Source of the DNA: Nitrospirota bacterium | GTDB lineage: Bacteria > Nitrospirota > Thermodesulfovibrionia > UBA6902 > DSMQ01 | Direction of reading: 5' to 3' | DNA length: 64,000 nucleotides | Assembly: GCA_016208965.1 (NCBI GenBank) | Contig: JACQXB010000016.1 | Coordinates: 25,541 to 89,540, forward strand | In this document: one piece after another, positions 52,330 to 61,047 of the stretch | Position numbering within the stretch: the stretch's first letter is position 1 | Layout: each line of letters starts with the position of its first letter | Made by a program: the position numbers and the translations under genes | Notes under the pieces: model-generated | The model's input: the letters and a program-made list of their open reading frames with translations, nothing else | Told to the model about the DNA's origin: nothing | The model's database searches: none

Positions 52330-52686
52330 ATGGAAGAAAAAAGTTTTAAGAAACTGACTGTTTGGCAAAAAGTTTATAAGTTTGTTCTCAACATATATAA
52401 ACAAACCCAAAAGTTTCCATCTTCTGAATTATATGGATTGAATTCACAAATAAGAAGGGCTTCTGTTTCAATTTTGGCTAATATAGCTGAGGGTAGTGAA
52501 CGACAGTATAAAAAAGAGTTTGTGCAATTTTTATCTATTGCAAGAGGTTCTCTTGCAGAAGTTGAAACATATTTAATGTTAGCAAAAGATTTAGGATATT
52601 TTAAAGAAGAAGACTTTATTGAATTAGAAGAACAAAGAAAAAAAATCGGGAGACTATTGCGGGGACTATATAAATCTTTATCTTGA
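52330..52686 (+). CDS. Four-helix-bundle protein (S23/IVP family)
   Basis: 118 aa of the family first seen in 23S rRNA intervening sequences. It reads FKKLTVWQKVYKFVLNIYKQT and continues GLNSQIRRASVSILANIAEG, the hallmark, then SEKEFVQFLSIARGSLAEVETYLMLAKD-like pieces. Function unknown; members form pentamers of four-helix bundles. It sits between pstC and pstA in the same direction, flanked by short inverted repeat arrays, and splits an otherwise standard pst operon, so it is probably a mobile passenger. Confidence 0.93.
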   Translation: MEEKSFKKLTVWQKVYKFVLNIYKQTQKFPSSELYGLNSQIRRASVSILANIAEGSERQYKKEFVQFLSIARGSLAEVETYLMLAKDLGYFKEEDFIELEEQRKKIGRLLRGLYKSLS

Positions 52687-52716
52687 AACTTGCAACCTGC
52701 AACTTGAAACTATATC

Positions 52717-53625
52717 ATGAAGAACATTAAGAGACGAATAGCGTTTAACAAGTTCTGGGATTATGTATTCTGGGTAACCGGGCTTTTATCCACCCTCGTC
52801 GGGCTTGTGCTTCTTTTTACACTGATTGTGGATTTATTTCTTGATGGTTCAGGACGATTAAGCTATAAATTTTTTACATCATTTCCATCAAGATTTCCTG
52901 AAGAGGCAGGGATACTTTCAGCATGGGTAGGAACTTTCTTTCTGATGATTGTAACTGCATTCGCCGCAATACCTCTTGGAGTTGCAGCAGGTATATACCT
53001 TGAGGAGTATGCAAAGAAAAACTGGTTAACAGATATCATAGAGATTAATATTGCAAACCTTGCAGGTGTGCCTTCAATAATCTATGGTCTTCTTGCGATG
53101 GGTTTATTTGTATATTTTTTTAAGTTTGGTGAGAGCATCCTTACAGGAGGGCTTGCACTTGCATTGTTAATACTCCCCATGGTCATAATGGCAACAAGAG
53201 AGGCTATACGGGCAATCCCTAATTCAATAAGAGAGGCTTCGTATGCACTCGGCGCCACAAAGTGGCAGACTGTATGGTGGCATATAATCCCATATTCTAC
53301 AGGTGGAATCCTCACTGGAATAATAATCGGGCTTTCAAGGGCTATTGGAGAAACAGCACCGATAATCACTGTTGGTGCACTGACATTTATAGCCTTCCTC
53401 CCCACACCGCCTATCACATCAGGGTTTCCGTTTATATCATTTAAATGGCTTTTTGACCCTTTTACTGTTATGCCAATACAGATATTTAACTGGGTGTCAA
53501 GGCCGCAAGCTGAGTTTCATATAAACGCAGCAGCAGCAGGAATAGTATTGATGATAATGACATTGCTTATGAATGGCATTGCCATTTATATTAGATACAG
53601 ATTCAGAAAGAAGATAAAATGGTAA
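52717..53625 (+). CDS. pstA: Phosphate ABC transporter permease PstA
   Basis: 302-aa partner of PstC with six hydrophobic segments and the ABC-contact motif [22 protein letters not shown] then [12 protein letters not shown] near 165-199, followed by [12 protein letters not shown]. It starts 30 bp after the S23 gene, so the insertion has not moved it out of the operon. Ribosome-binding sequence is weak. Confidence 0.95.
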   Translation: MKNIKRRIAFNKFWDYVFWVTGLLSTLVGLVLLFTLIVDLFLDGSGRLSYKFFTSFPSRFPEEAGILSAWVGTFFLMIVTAFAAIPLGVAAGIYLEEYAKKNWLTDIIEINIANLAGVPSIIYGLLAMGLFVYFFKFGESILTGGLALALLILPMVIMATREAIRAIPNSIREASYALGATKWQTVWWHIIPYSTGGILTGIIIGLSRAIGETAPIITVGALTFIAFLPTPPITSGFPFISFKWLFDPFTVMPIQIFNWVSRPQAEFHINAAAAGIVLMIMTLLMNGIAIYIRYRFRKKIKW

Positions 53626-53708
53626 TAACAGCAGTGAATAGTATTTAGTGAATAGTAGTCAGTAAAAACTATTCACTGTTCACTATTCACTTGAATAGGG
53701 AGAGATTA
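53626..53708. repeat. AGTGAATAG repeat between pstA and pstB
   Basis: CAGTGAATAGTATTTAGTG and its inverse CACTGTTCACTATTCACTTG form a hairpin; GGGAGA for pstB follows. Confidence 0.7.
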
Positions 53709-54488
53709 ATGTCTGTCATAATATCAGGAGAATTAAAGGCTGAGGTTAAAAACCTTAATTTCTACTATGGCGATGTTCATGCGCTGAGGGATATTAACCT
53801 GCCCATAGAGCGCAGGAAAGTTTCCGCGCTTATAGGGCCATCAGGCTGTGGGAAAACGACATTTCTCAGATGTTTTAACCGTATGCATGACCTGTATCCG
53901 CATAACAGGTATGAGGGCAAAATAATACTTCATCCTGACAATATTAATATTATCTTGCCTGAAATAGACCCGATCGAGATAAGGATGCAGATAAGCATGG
54001 TCTTTCAGAAACCTAATCCCTTCCCGAAATCCATATATGAGAATGTTGCATATGGTCTAAGGGTAAGGGGCATTAACAAGAGACAGCTACTAGATGAAAA
54101 AGTGGAAAAATCCCTTAGAGGCGCAGCACTGTGGGATGAAGTAAAAGACAGGCTCCATAATCTTGCGTTTGACCTCTCCGGTGGTCAGCAGCAGAGGCTC
54201 TGTATAGCGAGGGCGCTTGCCACGGACCCGAGGATACTCCTTTTTGACGAGCCAACTTCTGCACTTGACCCAACTGCAACTTCAAAGATTGAAGAGCTTA
54301 TTGTAGAATTAAAAAATGAAGTTACAATAATAATCGTCACCCATAACATGCAGCAGGCAGCGAGGGTATCTGACTATACAGCCTTTATGTATCTTGGAGA
54401 GATAATAGAGTTCGACAAAACCGATAAGATATTTACTGCACCATCAAATAGGCTCACGGAAGAATATATTACTGGAAGGTTCGGGTAA
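53709..54488 (+). CDS. pstB: Phosphate ABC transporter ATP-binding protein PstB
   Basis: 259 aa from ATG 53709 (GGGAGA 6 bp upstream). Walker [12 protein letters not shown] near 39, Q loop VFQKPNPFP, signature [16 protein letters not shown] near 152, Walker [13 protein letters not shown] near 172 and the switch histidine in VTHNMQQA. Powers the PstCA channel. Typical length. Confidence 0.97.
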   Translation: MSVIISGELKAEVKNLNFYYGDVHALRDINLPIERRKVSALIGPSGCGKTTFLRCFNRMHDLYPHNRYEGKIILHPDNINIILPEIDPIEIRMQISMVFQKPNPFPKSIYENVAYGLRVRGINKRQLLDEKVEKSLRGAALWDEVKDRLHNLAFDLSGGQQQRLCIARALATDPRILLFDEPTSALDPTATSKIEELIVELKNEVTIIIVTHNMQQAARVSDYTAFMYLGEIIEFDKTDKIFTAPSNRLTEEYITGRFG

Positions 54489-54504
54489 TGAAGAAAATTA
54501 AAAA

Positions 54505-54613
54505 TCCCCCTGCATCCCCCTTTTACAAAGGTATGAACCAGAGCGGTTCATACCAAAGGGGGAGATTCTTCATATTCCCCTCTTTGAAAAAGAGGGGCGA
54601 GGGGAGATTTTAG
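54505..54613. repeat. Nested palindromes between pstB and phoU
   Basis: A 23-bp palindrome GTATGAACC-agagc-GGTTCATAC (54531-54553) is flanked by CAAAG (54526-54530 and 54554-54558). Removing it and one CAAAG restores a C-run/G-run palindrome. A second C-run/G-run palindrome follows. The phoU ribosome-binding site lies just after. Confidence 0.88.
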
Positions 54614-54623
54614 AGGAGGTAAC

Positions 54624-55283
54624 ATGGCAACTATATTTGATAGAGAACTTGGAAAACTGAAAGAAAAGGTTTTAATAATGGGTACAATGGTTGAGACTGC
54701 TATAAGAGATGCTGTTGCATCCCTCGTTGAAAGAAATTCTGAATTAGCAAGAAAGGTCATAGAAAAGGACTACAAGATTAATGCACTTGATGTAGAGATA
54801 GACGAAGAATGTATAAGGCTTCTTGCATTAAGACAGCCAAGGGCAGGAGACCTCAGGTTTATAACAACTGCGATGAAAATAACCACAGACCTTGAAAGGA
54901 TGGGAGACCTTGCAGAGGATATTGCAGAGAGGGCAATAGAGCTTAACGAAGAGCCAATGCTTAAGCCATATATTGACATACCGAGGATGGCAGAAATATC
55001 TCAGGGAATGCTTATAGATGCACTTGATGCACTTATAAAAGGTGATACAAACCTTGCAACGGATGTAATAAAAAGAGATGATGAAGTTGACAAACTGAAC
55101 CTGCAGGTCTTTAATGAGCTCCTGTTTTTCATGATACAAGACCCAACAAATGTATCCAGAGCCACAAGGATAACTTATATCTCAAAATATCTTGAGCGCA
55201 TTGCAGACCATGCAACTAATATTGCTGAGATGGTTATTTACTTGGTTGAAGGCAAGATAGTAAGGCATATAACCATTGAATAA
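54624..55283 (+). CDS. phoU: Phosphate transport system regulator PhoU
   Basis: 219 aa, all-helical, with two PhoU repeats (residues about 12-100 and 115-205) each with an ERMGDLAEDIAE- or ERIADHATNIAE-type metal-binding motif (E..D..R....D family pattern). It links PstSCAB to the PhoR kinase and shuts down the Pho response when phosphate is ample. AGGAGG precedes the ATG. Closes the pst operon. Confidence 0.96.
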   Translation: MATIFDRELGKLKEKVLIMGTMVETAIRDAVASLVERNSELARKVIEKDYKINALDVEIDEECIRLLALRQPRAGDLRFITTAMKITTDLERMGDLAEDIAERAIELNEEPMLKPYIDIPRMAEISQGMLIDALDALIKGDTNLATDVIKRDDEVDKLNLQVFNELLFFMIQDPTNVSRATRITYISKYLERIADHATNIAEMVIYLVEGKIVRHITIE

Positions 55284-55346
55284 CCCCAATAACCGCATCC
55301 GACAAATTGAATTATTTTGAAATTTCCAATTTAATAATGATATGTT

Positions 55347-56483
55347 ATGGAGATGCCAAAAAGGCTGATGATAAGTGCAGGTGAGTCATCCGGTGAACTA
55401 TATGGCGCTTTACTAAGCAGAGAGCTTAAAAGGGTATGGCATGATGTTGAGATAATAGGGATAGGCGGAAGTCATATGAAGAGTGAGGGGGTAAGCCTGA
55501 TAGCGACTATTTCTCATGTTATGGGTATTACAGAAGCAATAAAACATCTATTTATAATCAGAGAAACTTTCAAAAAGGCTAAACAGACTTTAATTGAACA
55601 AAGACCTGATATCCTTATATTAATAGACTACCCGGATTTCAACATAGCATTAGCAAAACACGCGAAATCATTAGGAATCCCTATCCTTTACTATGTAAGC
55701 CCACAGGTCTGGGCATGGCGTAGAGGAAGGGTAAAAAAGATTACAGGACTTGCAAACAAGATCGCTGTGCTTTTCCCTTTTGAAGCAGATATATATAAAG
55801 ATACAGGACTGCCTGTTGAATTCGTAGGACACCCCATTACAGAGACGATTAATATTACTGAGACAAGAGAGGAACTAAAGCAAAAACTTCAGCTTAACCC
55901 TGCTAAGTCTGTGATAAGCCTTCTTCCCGGAAGCAGACCTTCTGAGATAAAAAGACATATGCCAATTATCAAAGGGGTTGCGGAAAGGATTTATAATGAA
56001 CTACCCGGGTATCAGATAGTCATTCCACTTGCCCCTGAAACTGAACTTAAAGAAGAGATACCGGGCTATATTACTGTTCTAAAAAACCTCACCCCTCAAG
56101 CCATTGCCTGCTCTGATGTATCTGCAGTAGCCTCTGGCACAGCAACACTTCAGACAGCGCTACTTGGAATACCAATGGTTGTGTTCTATAAGGTTTCACC
56201 ATTAACATTCTGTTTTGCTAAACTCTTAGTGAAGGTAAAATTTATATCCATTGTGAATATTCTATCTAAAAAAGAGATTGTGAAAGAATTGATTCAGAGA
56301 AAAGCTACCACACAAAATATCTTCTTAGAGATAAAAAAAATTATAACGGACAATAAATACAGAGAAGAAATAATATCTAATTTAGACAAGATTAAAAACC
56401 TCTTTTCGGGAAAGACAGCCTCTACCCATGTAACAAAAATAGTCGGGGAGCTTGCAGGATGGAACACTACAGGCGCTTACTAA
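55347..56483 (+). CDS. lpxB: Lipid-A-disaccharide synthase
   Basis: 378 aa. Joins UDP-2,3-diacylglucosamine and lipid X to the lipid A disaccharide. It opens RLMISAGESSGELYGALLSREL, has LIDYPDFNIALAKHAK near 92, YYVSPQVWAWRRGRVKKI near 116, and the UDP-binding SLLPGSRPSEIKRHMP near 193 and ASGTATLQTALLGIPMVVFYK near 270. It overlaps msbA by 25 bp, so lpxB-msbA-waaA-lpxK form a tight operon. Presence of lipid A genes shows a Gram-negative outer membrane. Confidence 0.96.
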   Translation: MEMPKRLMISAGESSGELYGALLSRELKRVWHDVEIIGIGGSHMKSEGVSLIATISHVMGITEAIKHLFIIRETFKKAKQTLIEQRPDILILIDYPDFNIALAKHAKSLGIPILYYVSPQVWAWRRGRVKKITGLANKIAVLFPFEADIYKDTGLPVEFVGHPITETINITETREELKQKLQLNPAKSVISLLPGSRPSEIKRHMPIIKGVAERIYNELPGYQIVIPLAPETELKEEIPGYITVLKNLTPQAIACSDVSAVASGTATLQTALLGIPMVVFYKVSPLTFCFAKLLVKVKFISIVNILSKKEIVKELIQRKATTQNIFLEIKKIITDNKYREEIISNLDKIKNLFSGKTASTHVTKIVGELAGWNTTGAY

Positions 56484-58183
56484 GTTATCTCAAGCCTTAC
56501 TGGTGGATAATTGCAATAGCCACTGTATTCAGTTTAGGGACATCTGCAATTACAGGCGCCATGACGTGGTTTATCAAGCCCATAATAGATGGTGTAACTA
56601 AAGACACCCACCAAATAAAATTATACCTCCTTTTATATGTATCATTTTTTATATCTAGAGGGCTCTTTTCCTTTGTCCATTCTTTTTTGATGCGCACTGT
56701 TGGTGCAAAGGTGGTAAGGAATGTAAGGGATGAGATTTTCAAAAAACTCATCACCCTTCCAATGAATTTTTATGTTCATAGGCCTTCAGGAGAACTCATA
56801 TCAAGGGTAATAAATGATTCCAATGTCCTGCAAGGGATTCTTGGATATGCTGTAAAAGATATCTTTGTTGAAGGACTAACCTTTGTTGTCCTTCTAACCA
56901 TCGCATTTATAAGGCAGTGGGACCTCGCACTGTTAGCCCTTATAATAATACCTTTCTCATTTCTTGTTATTGATAAATTTGGTAAAAAGATGAGAAAGAT
57001 TGCTCAGAAGACACAGGAGCAGATATCAGGGCTTGTTGTAAGACTTACAGAGAGTATATCAGGGATTAAGATGATAAAGACATTTATGCAGGAGAAACTT
57101 CATATAGATAAATTTAATGAGGAAAATAAGAAATATTACAGTATAGCCATAAAGGGTGCGCGCACAATGGAGTACTCAACTTTACTGCACGAAATTATCA
57201 CAGGGATAGGCATAGCGAGTATTTTATTCTATGGTTTTTATCTGGTAAATATAAAACAGATGACACTCGGTGAATTAATCTCTTTCTCTGCAGCAGTGGT
57301 TTTGATATATACACCAATAAAACGACTCGGTGGTGCTAACAATAGCTTACAGCAGGCACGGGCAGCTGCGGAGAGGGTTTTCTATCTTATTGACCAGGCC
57401 CCCGAGGCAGAGGGGACATTGGAGTTGCCAGCAATAAAAGATGGAATTTCCTTTAACAATGTAACATTTATTTATCCAGAAACAAATAAGAAGGTTATTG
57501 AGGATGTTAGTTTTCGTGTAAAGGAAGGGGAAGTTATAGCAATAGTTGGTCGAAGCGGTGCCGGGAAAACCACGCTTATGGATATGCTCCCAAGGTTTTA
57601 TCGCCCTACAAATGGAAACATTACAATTGATGGTATAGACATTAATGATGTTACGTCCAAATCCCTTCGGAATAACATCGGCATCGTGAGTCAGGACATA
57701 ATATTATTTAATGAAACTGTTAAGGATAATATTGCTTTCGGCAGGAACGATGCAACAGAGGAAGAAATTATAGGGTCTGCAAAGGCAGCCTATGCCCATG
57801 ACTTTATAATGGAGATGCTAAAAGGCTATGACACAATAATAGGTGAAAAAGGGGTAAGACTTTCAGGTGGACAAAGACAGAGAATAGCCATTGCAAGGGC
57901 ATTGCTTAAAAACCCTCCTATCCTTATACTTGATGAGGCTACATCATCCCTTGATTCAGCCTCTGAAGTGGTTGTGCAAAAGGCTTTAGAAAACCTTATG
58001 GCTAACAGAACAACTTTTGTTATTGCTCATAGATTATCCACTGTAAGAAAGGCTCACAGGATATTGGTACTTGATAAGCACAGAATTGTTGAGATAGGCG
58101 CCCATGAAGAGTTGATAGAAAAAGGCGGTATATATAAACTTCTTTATCAATCCCAGTTTGAGAAAAATGTTTCTGCTGTATAA
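56459..58183 (+). CDS. msbA: Lipid A export ABC transporter MsbA-type
   Basis: 574 aa, a half-transporter with six N-terminal membrane segments (to about 315) and a C-terminal ATPase: Walker A IVGRSGAGKTTLMDMLPRFY, signature LSGGQRQRIAIARAL near 475, Walker B LILDEATSSLDSASE and switch IAHRLSTVR. Flips lipid A-core across the inner membrane. Related multidrug exporters cannot be excluded by sequence, but the lpxB-waaA-lpxK context favours MsbA. Confidence 0.92.
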   Translation: MEHYRRLLSYLKPYWWIIAIATVFSLGTSAITGAMTWFIKPIIDGVTKDTHQIKLYLLLYVSFFISRGLFSFVHSFLMRTVGAKVVRNVRDEIFKKLITLPMNFYVHRPSGELISRVINDSNVLQGILGYAVKDIFVEGLTFVVLLTIAFIRQWDLALLALIIIPFSFLVIDKFGKKMRKIAQKTQEQISGLVVRLTESISGIKMIKTFMQEKLHIDKFNEENKKYYSIAIKGARTMEYSTLLHEIITGIGIASILFYGFYLVNIKQMTLGELISFSAAVVLIYTPIKRLGGANNSLQQARAAAERVFYLIDQAPEAEGTLELPAIKDGISFNNVTFIYPETNKKVIEDVSFRVKEGEVIAIVGRSGAGKTTLMDMLPRFYRPTNGNITIDGIDINDVTSKSLRNNIGIVSQDIILFNETVKDNIAFGRNDATEEEIIGSAKAAYAHDFIMEMLKGYDTIIGEKGVRLSGGQRQRIAIARALLKNPPILILDEATSSLDSASEVVVQKALENLMANRTTFVIAHRLSTVRKAHRILVLDKHRIVEIGAHEELIEKGGIYKLLYQSQFEKNVSAV

Positions 58184-59444
58184 TTTTTTCTCTGCAATAG
58201 CGATTTTAATCTATCTACCATGGCTTTTATTAAAAAAAGGACCGGAAAACAGATTCAGATATATAAGTGAACGGCTCGGCTTATCACAATATTCAAACAC
58301 AGATATATGGATTCACGCGGTCTCTGTAGGAGAAGTAATAGCATGCATTCCTTTTTTAAAGACACTTAAGGAAGAATTCCCTCATATAAAAATTGTATTC
58401 TCTACCACTACATATACAGGGCAAAAAATTGCCCGCGAAAGATTCCCTGATGCAGACAGGATTATGTATATACCATGGGATACATGGCTTTGTATTAACA
58501 GGGCAGTTAGGCTCATAAGGCCCAAAATATTTATAACAGTAGAAACAGAGCTATGGCCGCAGCTTTTTAAAAAGCTAAAAGAGGCAGAGGCATATATAGT
58601 GATTCTTAATGGAAGGATTTCAAAGGAATCATTTAAAGGATACAACCGCATAAAACCACTTATAAAGAGGGTCTTATCTTATACGGATTTTTTTTACATG
58701 CAGGGGAGCGACGATGCATATAGAGTCACGACGCTCGGTGCAAACCCGGAAAAAGTAGCTATTATGGGAAATTTCAAGTTTGATATAAACCTCCATAAAT
58801 CCCAAGAATCATCTGCATGGACAGATGGTATCGGAGGGCATATATTAGTGGCGGGGAGCACCCATAAAGGTGAAGAAGATATCATGCTTGATGCCTATGA
58901 GAATATCAAGAAGACAATCCCTGATTTAAAACTTATCCTCGCACCAAGACATCCTGAGAGATTTCAGGAGGTAGAGGAAGTTATAAAGAAAAGGGGTCTT
59001 AATTTTATAAGACGTTCAGAAATTAGTCAGGGGGTAAGGGTCATGGACCAAGAATTGGAAGACATTATATTACTTGACACTATCGGTGAGTTATCAGCAG
59101 TCTATTCAAAGGCAACTGTTGTCTTTGTTGGAGGAAGCCTTTTTCCTTATGGAGGGCATAACATCCTTGAGCCTGCTTACTGGGCAAAGCCGATTATCTT
59201 TGGTCCATACATGGATAATTTCCCAATTGCAAAAGAATTCTTAAAGCAAGCTGCGGCGTTGATGGTCGAAAACACCTTAGACATAGTAAATGCAGTTAAT
59301 GAACTCTTAAAGAACACAGAAAAGGCAAATCAGTTGGGACAGAGGGCAAAGGTAATCGTTCAAGGCAACATTGGCGCAGTTGAAAAAGCCCTTGGGCTCA
59401 TAAGGGGTTTACTTTCGGAGACGAGATATCGTGGGGCTACTTAG
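58167..59444 (+). CDS. waaA: 3-deoxy-D-manno-octulosonic acid transferase
   Basis: 425 aa from ATG 58167, which overlaps msbA by 17 bp; a TTG 9 bp earlier is in frame but less likely. GT30 enzyme that adds KDO to lipid IVA. An N-terminal membrane anchor (MFLLYNFFSAIAILIYLPWL), HAVSVGEVIACIPFL near 50, ETELWPQLFKKL near 129, GSTHKGEEDIMLDAY near 230, and the C-terminal GGSLFPYGGHNILEPAYWAKPI then FGP near 320 are family landmarks. Confidence 0.95.
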   Translation: MFLLYNFFSAIAILIYLPWLLLKKGPENRFRYISERLGLSQYSNTDIWIHAVSVGEVIACIPFLKTLKEEFPHIKIVFSTTTYTGQKIARERFPDADRIMYIPWDTWLCINRAVRLIRPKIFITVETELWPQLFKKLKEAEAYIVILNGRISKESFKGYNRIKPLIKRVLSYTDFFYMQGSDDAYRVTTLGANPEKVAIMGNFKFDINLHKSQESSAWTDGIGGHILVAGSTHKGEEDIMLDAYENIKKTIPDLKLILAPRHPERFQEVEEVIKKRGLNFIRRSEISQGVRVMDQELEDIILLDTIGELSAVYSKATVVFVGGSLFPYGGHNILEPAYWAKPIIFGPYMDNFPIAKEFLKQAAALMVENTLDIVNAVNELLKNTEKANQLGQRAKVIVQGNIGAVEKALGLIRGLLSETRYRGAT

Positions 59445-60600
59445 CACAATCTACAGCTTAATCCTTTCAGGCAGAAGTCTATTCTACAAGACAGGCCTCA
59501 AGAAAACAAAAATACTTCCAGCGAAGGTCATAAGCATTGGCAATCTTACATTGGGGGGGACAGGGAAAACCCCTGCAGTAATAGCATTGGCAGAGGAGAT
59601 AAAGAGGCAAGGGTTTAATCCGTGCATTCTGACAAGGGGGTATAAGGGAAAGACAAAGGGACCGTGCTTTGTAAAAGCCAGTAACGAGTTACAAGTAACA
59701 AGTAACAAGTTAAAGAAAAAAAATTCCAAAGACTCGTTACTCGTTACTCGTTACTCGTCACTGTTTGGTGATGAGCCTGTCTTGATGGCTGAACGGCTAA
59801 AAAATGTCCCTATAGTAAAATGTGCGGACAGATATAAAGGCGGTATTTTTGCCTTAAACTCGTCACTCGTCACTCGTCACTTCTCGCTCGTCTTTATTCT
59901 TGATGACGGCTTTCAACACATATCGCTCCACAGGGATATAGATATACTCCTTATTGATGCAACCAATGCTTTTGGAAATGGAAAACTATTTCCTGAAGGC
60001 ATACTAAGGGAACCATTAAGGGCAATAAAAAGGGCACATGTAATAGTGCTTACAAAAACAGATGCAATTAGTGATGAAACATTCATGTCTCAAAGAGACA
60101 CAAAAGACAATGAAAATAATCCCCCCTCACCCCCCTTTAGTAAAGGGGGGATGGGGGGATTTCCAGGTGAAATAAATGTTATAAGAACAAAGATAAGACA
60201 ATATAACATAGATGCGCCGATATATAATGCATTACACAAACCCGAATCTATTATAAGTGCAGACGGTACCATCAAAGACCTGAGCTTTATAAATCAAAAG
60301 AAAATATACGCCTTTTCAGGCATTGCCAACCCACCACATTTCAAGACCATGTTGTTATCAATGGGTGCGAATGTGATAAGATTTAAGACATTCAAGGATC
60401 ATTATAAATATAAGCAACAGGATATAGACGAGATAATAAAAGAGGCAGAAAGACTGGAAATTATTACTACAGAAAAGGATATGGTGAAGCTTAAAAAATT
60501 TAAACTGCCAGAAAATTTCTATGCCCTAAGGATTGCCTTTTCAATTGAAAAGGCTTTCTATAATTATATATTTGACAACATCACACTTCCTACTTCTTAG
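59431..60600 (+). CDS. lpxK: Tetraacyldisaccharide 4'-kinase
   Basis: 389 aa, longer than the usual 320-350 because of in-frame repeat insertions. Phosphorylates the 4' position of lipid A. GTG start overlapping waaA. P-loop GNLTLGGTGKTPAVIALAEE near 46-65, LTRGYKG near 76, DDGFQHISLHRDIDILLID near 163. Four insertions are visible: seven-base arrays at 59692-59712, 59733-59760 and 59859-59880 and a C-run/G-run palindrome at 60118-60162 ([16 protein letters not shown]). They sit in loops between conserved motifs. Confidence 0.94.
   Translation: MGLLSTIYSLILSGRSLFYKTGLKKTKILPAKVISIGNLTLGGTGKTPAVIALAEEIKRQGFNPCILTRGYKGKTKGPCFVKASNELQVTSNKLKKKNSKDSLLVTRYSSLFGDEPVLMAERLKNVPIVKCADRYKGGIFALNSSLVTRHFSLVFILDDGFQHISLHRDIDILLIDATNAFGNGKLFPEGILREPLRAIKRAHVIVLTKTDAISDETFMSQRDTKDNENNPPSPPFSKGGMGGFPGEINVIRTKIRQYNIDAPIYNALHKPESIISADGTIKDLSFINQKKIYAFSGIANPPHFKTMLLSMGANVIRFKTFKDHYKYKQQDIDEIIKEAERLEIITTEKDMVKLKKFKLPENFYALRIAFSIEKAFYNYIFDNITLPTS
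59692..59712. repeat. Seven-base tandem repeat (CAAGTAA) inside lpxK
   Basis: CAAGTAA x3 encoding LQVTSNKL. Confidence 0.9.
59733..59760. repeat. Seven-base tandem repeat (CTCGTTA) inside lpxK
   Basis: CTCGTTA x3 plus CTCGTCA, encoding SLLVTRYSSL. Same unit as in yggS. Confidence 0.9.
59859..59880. repeat. Seven-base tandem repeat (CTCGTCA) inside lpxK
   Basis: CTCGTCA x3, encoding NSSLVTRHFS, between KGGIFA and the DDGFQH motif. Confidence 0.9.
60118..60162. repeat. C-run/G-run palindrome inside lpxK
   Basis: Encodes [16 protein letters not shown], in frame. Confidence 0.92.
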
Positions 60601-60633
60601 TTTTCACTTTTCACTTTTTAGATGGGAGGCTAT

Positions 60634-61047
60634 ATGCTAAAGACCATTAATATCAGGACAAAGGCAAGGACAGAGTTTGTTGATATCACCTCTGAGGTAC
60701 AGGGTGTAGTCAATGACTCCAATATAAAAAACGGTATATGTTATTTATATGTCCCTCACACAACAGCAGGCATTACAATAAATGAGGGCGCAGACCCCTC
60801 TGTTGTAAAGGATATCCAGACAGTCCTAAATAAATTAGTACCACATAATCTAAGCTATTCCCACATAGAAGGGAACTCGGATTCCCATATAAAATCTACC
60901 CTTGTTGGGATATCTAAATCTGTGCTTATAGATAATGGAAGACTCCTATTAGGGACATGGCAGGCTATTTTTTTCTGTGAATTTGATGGCCCAAGGAGTA
61001 GAAGTATTCATGTTAAAATATTAAAATGTCCAGACAAGACCTTATAA
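60634..61047 (+). CDS. YjbQ family (UPF0047) protein, secondary thiamin phosphate synthase-like
   Basis: 137 aa from ATG 60634, which has GGGAGG 4 bp upstream; an in-frame ATG at 60622 overlaps that site. Compact beta-rich fold with the conserved LYVPHTTAGITINEGADP near 38-55 and HIEGNSDSHIKSTLVG near 78-93. Some YjbQ proteins have weak thiamin phosphate synthase activity, others only a conserved fold, so the physiological role is unknown. It overlaps uvrA by 22 bp, so the two are co-translated. Confidence 0.9.
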   Translation: MLKTINIRTKARTEFVDITSEVQGVVNDSNIKNGICYLYVPHTTAGITINEGADPSVVKDIQTVLNKLVPHNLSYSHIEGNSDSHIKSTLVGISKSVLIDNGRLLLGTWQAIFFCEFDGPRSRSIHVKILKCPDKTL

